From contig JAUXFI010000093.1 in assembly GCA_030620125.1 (NCBI GenBank), positions 1 through 7,702 on the forward strand: 7,702 bases of DNA, written 5' to 3'. Under the pieces are notes generated by a model that saw nothing but the letters and a program-made list of their open reading frames with translations, had not been told where the DNA came from and did not search any database. Source of the DNA: Anaerolineae bacterium (lineage in GTDB: Bacteria; Chloroflexota; Anaerolineae; B4-G1). The position numbers and the translations under genes were made by a program. This document shows positions 1 through 6,083 of this stretch, in pieces (position 1 is the first letter of the stretch; the number at the start of each line of letters is the position of its first letter).

Positions 1-193
1 GTCTCGGGGGCGTCTTGGGCGAGATTCGTCCTGTAGACCCGCCCCCGTGACGGGGGCTTGGAGTCTTGGAAACGAGGTGGCCCAAACGATGACCATACCC
101 AGTATTCTTGTTGAGCGTCTCGACGTAGAAAGCCAGGCTTCATCTGCGGGTAATCCGGGGTGGCCCCAGCCTGGGCTGGCGAGGAGATTCTGA
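1..193 (+). other. possible decayed 3' end of an IS200/IS605-type tnpB (weak)
   Basis: No intact gene is visible in 1-323. Frame 2 is open from the window edge to a stop at about 191-193 with no good start. In frame 3 the first 15 codons end in GEIRPVDPPP before a stop just after the C-run at 42-46; frame 2 then continues PVTGAWSLGNEV and later VERLDVESQASSAGNPG. This pairing recalls the variable C-terminus of TnpB proteins (an RPVE-like stretch, then a VEAGS-like stretch), broken by a slip in the C-run. The resemblance is from memory and weak; TnpB's catalytic motifs would lie left of the window. From 194 to 323 I see only short inverted repeats and no coding signal. Confidence 0.2.
41..57 (+). 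repeat. GC-rich perfect hairpin
   Basis: A 7-bp perfect inverted repeat, GCCCCCG and CGGGGGC, is separated by the three bases TGA. It would be a very stable hairpin in RNA or single-stranded DNA. It is followed by CTTGGAG and not by a T-run, so it is not a standard intrinsic terminator. If the flanking sequence is a tnpB 3' end it could belong to the omega-RNA scaffold or to the right-end structure of the element; that is inference. Confidence 0.45.
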
Positions 194-323
194 TTGTCAG
201 CGAACAGATTGAGGATGGGAGACTAGGGCGACCAGGTAAGGAGGGGGCAAACTTCTCTCCTGCTGATGAGGCTATCCCTCGCCAAGCCCCCAAACAAAAC
301 CGGGGCAAGGTTCCGAAAGCAGA

Positions 324-395
324 TGGCGACGCCCAGATTTGAACTGGGAACCAAGGGCTTATGAGTCCCCTGCTCTGCCATTGAGCTACGTCGCC
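324..395 (-). tRNA. tRNA with anticodon CAU (elongator Met or Ile2)
   Basis: The minus strand folds into a complete 72-nt cloverleaf: acceptor GGCGACG/CGTCGCC with discriminator A at 324, D-stem GCTC/GAGC, T-stem CCCAG/CTGGG around TTCAAAT, and a 5-nt variable loop. The anticodon loop CTCATAA (359-365) carries CAT at 361-363. The first acceptor pair is G-C, so this is not the initiator tRNA, which has a mismatch there. It may be elongator tRNA-Met, or tRNA-Ile2, in which C34 is changed to lysidine by TilS; the sequence alone does not settle it. The anticodon stem GGGGA/GCCCT has a G-U pair at its base and an A-G mismatch next to the loop. CCA is not encoded. Confidence 0.95.
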
Positions 396-409
396 GTACC
401 TATGCGCCG

Positions 410-438
410 ATTATACGAGATAGAACTCTAAATGTCAA
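410..438 (-). promoter_or_regulatory. consensus sigma-70 promoter of the tRNA gene
   Basis: On the minus strand, TTGACA (433-438) and TATAAT (410-415) are both perfect consensus hexamers with an ideal 17-bp spacer. The expected start of transcription near 403-404 leaves about 8 nt before the mature tRNA 5' end at 395. A full-consensus promoter with a short leader fits a highly expressed stable RNA. Confidence 0.9.
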
Positions 439-472
439 GCACGAATACAGCAGCGACTGGACAATCCTCCCC

Positions 473-501
473 TTTACCCCTTCTGGACACTGTAGTATAA
501 T
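473..501 (+). promoter_or_regulatory. promoter P1 of the ATPase-GDPD-phosphoesterase operon
   Basis: A perfect -10 TATAAT (496-501) lies 17 bp after a -35-like TTTACC (473-478, four of six matches to TTGACA). It lies back to back with the tRNA promoter. The -10 is embedded in CACTGTAGTATAAT (488-501), found again, base for base, at P2 (3898-3911). The expected start near 508 gives a leader of about 37 nt that includes AGGAG at 531-535. Confidence 0.75.
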
Positions 502-544
502 TGGTAGAAAGCAACCGCTAGAAATCAGACAGGAGTGTGGGAAC

Positions 545-1837
545 ATGAAACGGAGCGCATCAACTGGTTCAGCGCCAACAGTCTTCGTACCACCAATACC
601 AACCTCGATCAAAGAGACAGGGCTGGGGTTGGGATTCCTGACCGACCTGGCGCTCAAGATCATGTACTTTGAGGGAAACCTTTCAGGATACGAACTGGCC
701 GACCGCGTGAAACTCCCCTACCCCGGCGTGGTAGACCAGGTGCTCGAGTTTCTCAAACGCGAGAAACTATGTGAAGTGAAAGGGGCCGGAGGATTCGCAG
801 AGGCAGCCTACCAGTACGCCATCGCCGAGAAAGGGCGCAATATGGCACGCGAGGCGCTCGCCCGCAGCCAATACGCTGGCCCTGCGCCCGTCACGCTAGA
901 GGCCTACACCGAAGCGTTGCGTCGCCAGACGCTGAGTGCCATCGCTGTTCACCAGCGCACAATGCGCCAGGCTTTGTCCCACCTGGTCCTCGGCGAAAGC
1001 ACCTTCTCCCAATTGGGCCCGGCAGTCAATTCGGGTCGCTCCATCTTTCTCTTTGGCCATCCAGGCAATGGCAAGACCGCCATTGCCGAAAGCATCGGCA
1101 GGATGATATTGGGCAATGCAATGTACATCCCCTACGCGATAGAGGTAGGAGGTCAAGTCATCAGGGTCTTTGACAACATCAACCACATGCTGGCTGAGAA
1201 ACCACCCGCCGCTGGCCGAAATCACGACCCGCGCTGGATGTGCATCCAGCGACCCGTCGTCATCACCGGGGGTGAGCTGACCCTGGAGACGCTCGACCTG
1301 GTATACGATGGGAACAACAAATACTACGAGGCCCCTTTCCAGATGAAGGCCAATGGTGGCATGCTGCTAATTGACGACTTTGGCCGCCAGCAAGCCCGGC
1401 CACGTGACTTGCTCAACCGCTGGATCGTCCCACTGGAAAAGAGGGTGGATTACCTGACCCTCCACACTGGCCGCAAGATCGAAGTCCCCTTCGATGTTCT
1501 GATCGTCTTTTCGACCAACCTGGCCCCCCGCGACCTGGTGGACGAAGCGTTCCTACGACGCATCCGTCACAAGATTGAGATCAAAGACCCCTCCTGGGAC
1601 GAGTATCGCGAGATTTTCCGACGAGTATGTAAAAACAAAGACGTGCCCTGCGACAACCGGGCATTGGCCTACCTGATCCAGGAGCATTATCTCAAACCCA
1701 ACCGCGCGAAGCGCGCCTGCCACCCCCGCGACATCGTGGATCAAATGATAGACATCGCCCGCTACCTGAACATACCGGCCACGTTGAGCAAGGATCTGAT
1801 TGACCGTGCCTGCGAAGCCTACTTTGTCGAGATCTGA
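545..1837 (+). CDS. winged-helix AAA+ ATPase, function unknown
   Basis: A 430-residue soluble protein. The ATG follows AGGAG (531-535) at 9 nt. Residues about 31-110 read as a winged helix-turn-helix (FEGNLSGYELADRV, then VVDQVLEFLKRE and a basic helix). An AAA+ module follows: Walker A GHPGNGKT (171-178), a Walker B-like strand GGMLLIDDFG (271-280), sensor 1 STN (323-325), an arginine-rich LRRIRH helix (337-342) that could hold the arginine finger, and HPRDIV (393-398) near sensor 2. The usual Walker B Glu is Asp (D278). I recall similar proteins in Chloroflexota and other soil bacteria annotated as ATPases with possible chaperone activity, sometimes linked to Flp pilus genes; no pilus gene is seen here. 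The winged helix suggests DNA or partner-protein binding, but its target is unknown. First gene of a three-gene operon; its TGA overlaps the next ATG by one base. Confidence 0.88.
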   Translation: MKRSASTGSAPTVFVPPIPTSIKETGLGLGFLTDLALKIMYFEGNLSGYELADRVKLPYPGVVDQVLEFLKREKLCEVKGAGGFAEAAYQYAIAEKGRNMAREALARSQYAGPAPVTLEAYTEALRRQTLSAIAVHQRTMRQALSHLVLGESTFSQLGPAVNSGRSIFLFGHPGNGKTAIAESIGRMILGNAMYIPYAIEVGGQVIRVFDNINHMLAEKPPAAGRNHDPRWMCIQRPVVITGGELTLETLDLVYDGNNKYYEAPFQMKANGGMLLIDDFGRQQARPRDLLNRWIVPLEKRVDYLTLHTGRKIEVPFDVLIVFSTNLAPRDLVDEAFLRRIRHKIEIKDPSWDEYREIFRRVCKNKDVPCDNRALAYLIQEHYLKPNRAKRACHPRDIVDQMIDIARYLNIPATLSKDLIDRACEAYFVEI

Positions 1838-2622
1838 TGAACTTGTTCGACCACGAGCAGGTGCTGAACATTGCCCATCGCGGAGCCAGCGCCGCCGCGC
1901 CACCCAATACATTGGCTGCCTTCGAAAAAGCCGTGGAACTGGGAGCTGATGGCATCGAATTCGACGTCCAACTCTCGGCTGACCGCGTGCCGGTGGTCAT
2001 CCACGACTTTACCGTGGACACCACCACCGGTGGCAGCGGCCGGGTGGCGGAGAAAACACTGGCTCAACTCAAGCAACTCGATGCTGGCTCCCACTTCGAT
2101 CCAGCCTTTGCCGGCGAACGCATCCCCACACTGGAGGAGGTACTGGAGGCCACGGGAAACCGGCTGCTGTTGAACATCGAACTAAAGTGCTTCAGCCCGT
2201 GTGACGGCGGCCTGGAGCAAGCGGTCATCGCCCAGATTGAGCGACACGCTGCAGGCAATCGCGTGCTGCTGTCGTCATTCAACCCCTTCTCCCTGCGGCG
2301 GGCCAAAAAAATCGCTCCCTACATCCCAGTGGGGTTGCTCTACGCCCCCGACCTGTCGCTACCCTTGCGCCGTGCCTGGCTGGCCCCCCTGGTCCACCAC
2401 GAAGCACGCCACCCCGAGCACACGATGGTAGATGCGCGCTACGTGGCCTGGGCGCGACGGCGCGGCTACCGGGTGAACACCTGGACGGTGAATGACCCGG
2501 ACGAGATGCGCCGCCTCATTGGCCTGGGCGTGAACGGAATCATCACCAATGTCCCCGACGTCCTGCGCGACGCCCTCGAGGGCTCCCGCCCAAAGACGAC
2601 GAAACAACCACCCGTCATCTAA
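1837..2622 (+). CDS. ugpQ: glycerophosphodiester phosphodiesterase (GDPD family)
   Basis: A 261-residue protein of usual length for the compact cytoplasmic GDPD/UgpQ type. The family hydrolyses glycerophosphodiesters from phospholipid turnover to sn-glycerol 3-phosphate and an alcohol, with a divalent metal. Visible motifs: HRG (14-16) with catalytic His14, PNTLAAFEKAVELGAD (23-38), metal ligands in EFDV (E41, D43), HD (56-57) with the second catalytic His, IELK (114-117), NTWTVND (214-220) and GVNGIITNVPD (231-241), where the family usually has GVDGIITDxPD. There is no signal peptide or membrane segment, so it should act in the cytoplasm. The ATG shares its A with the stop of the ATPase gene (TGATG), pointing to translational coupling. 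The C-terminal tail from 250 is basic and polar. The gene symbol is by family resemblance; the physiological substrate is not known. Confidence 0.92.
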   Translation: MNLFDHEQVLNIAHRGASAAAPPNTLAAFEKAVELGADGIEFDVQLSADRVPVVIHDFTVDTTTGGSGRVAEKTLAQLKQLDAGSHFDPAFAGERIPTLEEVLEATGNRLLLNIELKCFSPCDGGLEQAVIAQIERHAAGNRVLLSSFNPFSLRRAKKIAPYIPVGLLYAPDLSLPLRRAWLAPLVHHEARHPEHTMVDARYVAWARRRGYRVNTWTVNDPDEMRRLIGLGVNGIITNVPDVLRDALEGSRPKTTKQPPVI

Positions 2623-2642
2623 CACACGGGACACACAAACCA

Positions 2643-3863
2643 TTGAACTTGCCACACCAGAAAGCGCCCTCCACGTCAACCTCGGACACGGAGCACGAGG
2701 GCAGGAACATTCAACTCCGCCCGTCGGGCTACTACGCTCGCCTGTTGCACGTGGCCCTCGTCCTTACCGATCTGACGGGGCGCATCCGTCCGCTGGCGCT
2801 CACACCCGCCTGGCTGGCACTGGCCGCCATCGCGTGCTGGCCCTGGGGCGACCTCCGTCTCCCGGTCACCCTCCTGTCACTGGCCTTCACCCTCGCCGAC
2901 GGGGCCAGCCTGGCGCTACTACCCCGCCTGGGACGGTCCTTCGGCCCCATCACCCCGCCGCTATTGGCGCTGGCGCTTGGCCGCGCGCTCCTTGCCTTCG
3001 TGGTCGGCCTGCTCTGGGCGACCGGGCCTGGCCTGCTGCTCACCGCCGCGCTGGACCTGACCATCACCGCCGCCTTCCTCTACGCCACCTGGATTGAGCC
3101 CTTCCGCATCGGGGTCACGCAGGCCGAACTGCACTCCCCCAAACTCGAGGGCCACGTGCCCCTGCGGTTGCTCCACATCACCGACCTGCACGTCGAGCAC
3201 ATCACCCCTCGCGAGCAAGAGTTGCTCCGCCTGGTCGAGGAATTGGCCCCCGACGTCACCGTCCTCACCGGCGACTACCTCAACCTCTCGCTCATCCACG
3301 ACACCCGCGCCCAGGCTGAGACGCGCGACCTGCTGGCACGGTTGTGTGAAATGACCCGTGGCCCTGTTTACGCCATCACCGGCAGCCCGCCGGTGGATCA
3401 CTCCGACGTTGTACCGGCCATCTTTGAGGACCTGCCCCTCACCTGGCTGCTGGACAGGACTGAAGAACTGGACCTCAAGGGTCACAACCTGCAAATAACT
3501 GGACTGCGCTGCACCCGCGAGCGCCACCTGGACGCACCCCGCCTCCGTCGCCTGATGAATAGCCATCCCCCGGATCAGTTCACACTGCTACTCTATCACT
3601 CTCCCGACCTGATGCCGGAGGCAGCAAAGCTGGGCATTGACCTCTACCTGTGCGGTCACACCCACGGCGGGCAGATACGCCTGCCCCTCTTCGGCGCGCT
3701 CATCACCAGCTCCGATTACTGGAAGCGCTACGAGATGGGCCGGTACGAGGAAGGCGGCACGACACTCTACGTGAGCCGTGGGTTGGGGATGGAGGGCATG
3801 GGCGCTCCACGCGCCCGTTTCCTCGCCCCACCCGAGATCGTCCTGTGGACCCTATCCTCCTGA
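2643..3863 (+). CDS. membrane-anchored metallophosphoesterase with altered GNH motif
   Basis: 406 residues from a TTG start, 20 nt after the GDPD stop. The start is uncertain: the upstream GGGA is weak, and TTG 2745 or GTG 2751 are alternatives. Residues about 52-150 form several hydrophobic helices (roughly 54-69, 72-93, 104-126, 129-149) and should anchor the protein in the membrane. A calcineurin-like catalytic domain of the YkuE-like type follows: DLH (181-183), TGDYLN (209-214), a conserved-position His in YHSPD (H319), and GHTHGGQ (338-344). YkuE relatives act on phospholipid or UDP-sugar pyrophosphate-type substrates; the substrate here is unknown. Oddly, the block expected to read GNHD reads GSPPVDHSD (247-255), lacking the Asn that normally binds the second metal. 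Placement after GDPD suggests lipid or phosphodiester recycling at the membrane. Confidence 0.85.
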   Translation: MNLPHQKAPSTSTSDTEHEGRNIQLRPSGYYARLLHVALVLTDLTGRIRPLALTPAWLALAAIACWPWGDLRLPVTLLSLAFTLADGASLALLPRLGRSFGPITPPLLALALGRALLAFVVGLLWATGPGLLLTAALDLTITAAFLYATWIEPFRIGVTQAELHSPKLEGHVPLRLLHITDLHVEHITPREQELLRLVEELAPDVTVLTGDYLNLSLIHDTRAQAETRDLLARLCEMTRGPVYAITGSPPVDHSDVVPAIFEDLPLTWLLDRTEELDLKGHNLQITGLRCTRERHLDAPRLRRLMNSHPPDQFTLLLYHSPDLMPEAAKLGIDLYLCGHTHGGQIRLPLFGALITSSDYWKRYEMGRYEEGGTTLYVSRGLGMEGMGAPRARFLAPPEIVLWTLSS

Positions 3864-3883
3864 CCCACCTCGGCGCATTGTCC

Positions 3884-3911
3884 TTGCCTATGTCCGCCAC
3901 TGTAGTATAAT
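3884..3911 (+). promoter_or_regulatory. promoter P2 of the DUF47-LuxR/Kelch operon
   Basis: A perfect TATAAT (3906-3911) lies 16 bp after TTGCCT (3884-3889, four of six matches to the -35 consensus). The 14 bases CACTGTAGTATAAT (3898-3911) are identical to those at P1. The expected start near 3918 gives a leader of about 22 nt ending in AGGAG (3930-3934), 6 nt before the ATG at 3941. No terminator-like hairpin is seen between the upstream stop (3863) and this promoter. Confidence 0.75.
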
Positions 3912-3940
3912 CCATTCACGCTGCAACCCAGGAGAAAAAC

Positions 3941-4570
3941 ATGAATTGGCTAAAACGCTTCTTCCAGCATAAACCGGACCGCTTCATCCAGCTACTGATA
4001 CAGCAGTCTGACTATACCGTACAGGGAGTAGAAGCCCTGGTCGAGTACCTCGACAAGCCAAGCAAGGAGCGTGCCAGAGAAGTCACACGCATTGAAAAAG
4101 AGGCCGACGAGGTACGGCGTATCCTGATTGATGAACTCAACCGCACCTTCGTCACGCCGATGGACCGCGAGGACATCTTTGCCCTCTCGCGTACCATTGA
4201 CGACGTCCTCGACTATGCCTACTCGACGCTGGATGAGATGTCCATGCTGGAAGTGCAACCCAACGACTTTCTACGACGCATGGCCTCGCTGCTGCGCGAC
4301 GCTGCCCGCGAAATCCACTTGGGCGTGCAGCGACTGACCGACCATCCTGGCGTGGCCGAGGATCACGCCGTGCGGGCCAAGGCACTGGAAAACCGCATCG
4401 AGACCGTCTACCGCGAGGCCCTGGCCGACCTGTTCCACATGCCGCGAGACGTGGAACACATAGTGGAGATGCTCAAACTGCGTGAGATCTACCGCCACCT
4501 GAGCAACGCTGCCGACCGGGGAGACGAGGCAGCCAACGTGCTTTCCGATATCGTGGTCAAGATGACGTAG
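3941..4570 (+). CDS. DUF47 / PhoU-like phosphate transport accessory protein
   Basis: 209 residues, the usual length for the DUF47 (COG1392) family, an all-helical relative of PhoU that usually sits beside a PiT-type phosphate transporter and is thought to modulate it. Start ATG follows AGGAG (3930-3934) at 6 nt. The N-terminus KRFFQHKPDRFIQLL is typical. PhoU-like acidic metal-site patches are visible: EKEADE (52-57), PMDREDI (73-79) with SRTIDDVLDY (83-92), and in the second half LKLREIYRHL (179-188) with NAADRGDEAANVL (189-201). It is soluble, with no signal peptide. No phosphate permease lies in the window, so it is an orphan member here; instead it is co-transcribed with a LuxR-Kelch membrane protein starting 5 nt after its stop. 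A role in phosphate uptake is family knowledge; any link to that neighbour is inferred. Confidence 0.9.
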   Translation: MNWLKRFFQHKPDRFIQLLIQQSDYTVQGVEALVEYLDKPSKERAREVTRIEKEADEVRRILIDELNRTFVTPMDREDIFALSRTIDDVLDYAYSTLDEMSMLEVQPNDFLRRMASLLRDAAREIHLGVQRLTDHPGVAEDHAVRAKALENRIETVYREALADLFHMPRDVEHIVEMLKLREIYRHLSNAADRGDEAANVLSDIVVKMT

Positions 4571-4575
4571 AGCGT

Positions 4576-5913
4576 ATGGCTGAATACGGCGAACCCCTTA
4601 CCGAGCGCGAGAACGAAATTCTGCAATTGGTGGCAACCGGCGTCACCAATCGTGAGATCGCCTACCGGCTCAGCATCAGCATCAACACCGTCAAGGTCCA
4701 CCTGCGCAACACATTCGCCAAACTGGGAGCCGAATCTCGCACCGAGGCGACGATGATCGCCGTGCGCGAAGGATGGGTGTTCGTGAAGGGCGCCGAGGGA
4801 GCGCCAGAGGGCAACGTCACTGCGGCCCAGCCCGAGCTTCCGCCAGTCGCACCGGAGCCTCCGCTCCCCTGGCCCAAGCGGGCAGCGCTGATCGCCGCCC
4901 TATTGCTCACAGTAGCCATGATAGTCGTGACGTGGCCCCGTAGCACACCACAGGCGTCCACAGAGCCGGACCTGCCACTGGATCAACCGCGAGAACAACC
5001 CCTGACCGCGCCAGCATCGAACACAGAATCCGCCTGGCACGAGCGAGCCCAGATGCCCACCCGCCGGGCCTACCTGGCGCTTGCCACCGTCGAGAACAGT
5101 ATCCTGGCCATCGGAGGCAAGTCACCCGAAGAGGTCACGACTGTAGTGGAGATATACGACCCCAAAGACGACTTGTGGACGCCGGGGAGTGACAAGCCCA
5201 CACCGGTGGCCTACGTTTCAGCCGCCGTGATCGGTACGGAAGTGTACGTACCGGGCGGCTGCGATGCCGAGAGCACTCCCACGCGCGTGGTCGAGGTGTA
5301 CGACAGTCTGGCCGACTCCTGGCGCGAGGCCAGCCCGCTGCCGGAACCGCGCTGCGCTTATGCGCTGGCCGCGCTGGAGAAAAAGCTCTATCTCTTTGGC
5401 GGGTGGGACGGAACGCGATACGTCACCACAGTGTACGTCTACGATCCACAGACAGACACCTGGACCAAAGGCGAGCCGGCAGCCACGGGGCGGGGCTTTG
5501 CCGCAGCCGCCGCTCTGGGGGAACTCATCTACGTCGTGGGCGGGTACGATGGCGAGCGCGAACTGACCACCTGCACAACCTACGACCCGGCAGCGAGTAC
5601 CTGGGCTGAGTGTGCACCGCTGACAGTGGGACGAGCAGGGCTGGGCCTGATCAACATGGGCGGCCAACTCTACGCCATCGGCGGGGGCGGCAGGACCAGC
5701 TACCTGGGCTTTAACGAGCGCTACAACCCGAACAACGATACCTGGAGCGTCATCGAGACACCACTGGTAGGAGAGTGGCGCAGCCCGGGCGTAGTCGCGT
5801 TCCAGAACAGCATTTACGCCATCGGCGGCTGGAGCAGTGACTACTTGAGCCTGAACCAGGCTTACGAAGCACTCCCCTTCCACATATTTATCCCCGTGAG
5901 CCACCAACAATAA
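4576..5913 (+). CDS. LuxR-type HTH, transmembrane helix, Kelch propeller protein
   Basis: 445 residues. Residues about 8-68 are a LuxR/GerE DNA-binding domain (LTERENEILQLVATGVTNREIA, then SINTVKVHLRNTFAKLG). A Pro-rich linker (82-100) leads to one membrane helix (about 103-120) preceded by KR at 101-102, so positive-inside predicts the HTH in the cytoplasm and the rest outside. After a second polar linker come six Kelch repeats, each with a GG (180-181, 227-228, 275-276, 322-323, 369-370, 417-418) and a Tyr-Asp/Asn plus Trp about 20 residues later (W201, W249, W296, W343, W390). W154 before repeat 1 and no Trp at the end of repeat 6 suggest ring closure between the two termini. No signal peptide, sensor kinase or receiver domain is present. 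The likely role is a membrane one-component regulator sensing an external ligand; ligand and target genes are unknown. It follows the DUF47 gene by 5 nt with no strong ribosome site, so translation may be coupled. Confidence 0.9.
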   Translation: MAEYGEPLTERENEILQLVATGVTNREIAYRLSISINTVKVHLRNTFAKLGAESRTEATMIAVREGWVFVKGAEGAPEGNVTAAQPELPPVAPEPPLPWPKRAALIAALLLTVAMIVVTWPRSTPQASTEPDLPLDQPREQPLTAPASNTESAWHERAQMPTRRAYLALATVENSILAIGGKSPEEVTTVVEIYDPKDDLWTPGSDKPTPVAYVSAAVIGTEVYVPGGCDAESTPTRVVEVYDSLADSWREASPLPEPRCAYALAALEKKLYLFGGWDGTRYVTTVYVYDPQTDTWTKGEPAATGRGFAAAAALGELIYVVGGYDGERELTTCTTYDPAASTWAECAPLTVGRAGLGLINMGGQLYAIGGGGRTSYLGFNERYNPNNDTWSVIETPLVGEWRSPGVVAFQNSIYAIGGWSSDYLSLNQAYEALPFHIFIPVSHQQ

Positions 5914-5958
5914 AAGCAGTGAGCGGCAGGTGCTCGGCAAGGTCTCCAACCGCCGCCG

Positions 5959-5986
5959 CTGACAACTTGTCAAAATGAGGTATAAT
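5959..5986 (+). promoter_or_regulatory. promoter of the lipoprotein gene
   Basis: CTGACA (5959-5964, five of six matches) and a perfect TATAAT (5981-5986) are separated by 16 bp. The expected start near 5993 leaves a leader of about 90 nt, rich in C and A (CCAAACATCCAACAACC), that looks unstructured and carries AGGAG at 6072-6076. Between the Kelch stop (5913) and this promoter I see no clear terminator. Confidence 0.75.
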
Positions 5987-6083
5987 AGCGCCCGGTGGAA
6001 CCAACGGCTGCTGAACAACGTCTATACAGACAAGAGCCTGCATCCTACCAAACATCCAACAACCAAACTATAGGAGACAACTG

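Noticed and set aside
165..175. CCCAG-C-CTGGG palindrome as an operator or recombination site
   Set aside because: It is 11 bases in GC-rich sequence, with no nearby gene start and no second copy that I could find, so chance is likely.
286..306. GCCCC/GGGGC inverted repeat downstream of the tRNA on the minus strand, a possible terminator
   Set aside because: The stem is only 5 bp with an 11-nt loop, mismatches beyond it, and the T-run is in the loop, not after the stem.
160..342. 60-codon plus-strand open frame starting MAPAWAGEEI
   Set aside because: No ribosome site, no recognisable domain, and it runs into the tRNA gene, so it is unlikely to be translated.
2961..3566. 201-codon minus-strand open frame antisense to the phosphoesterase gene
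   Set aside because: It lies opposite the conserved catalytic domain and has a low-complexity Gly/Gln/Val-rich translation, as expected of a shadow frame.
5922..5960. AGCGGC/GCCGCT inverted repeat after the Kelch gene as a terminator
   Set aside because: The 6-bp arms are 27 bases apart and are not followed by T residues; the second arm overlaps the next promoter's -35.
5218..6018. 266-codon minus-strand open frame antisense to the Kelch gene
   Set aside because: It is the complement of strongly supported Kelch coding sequence and covers the next promoter; the translation shows no domain, and GC-rich genes often have long antisense frames.
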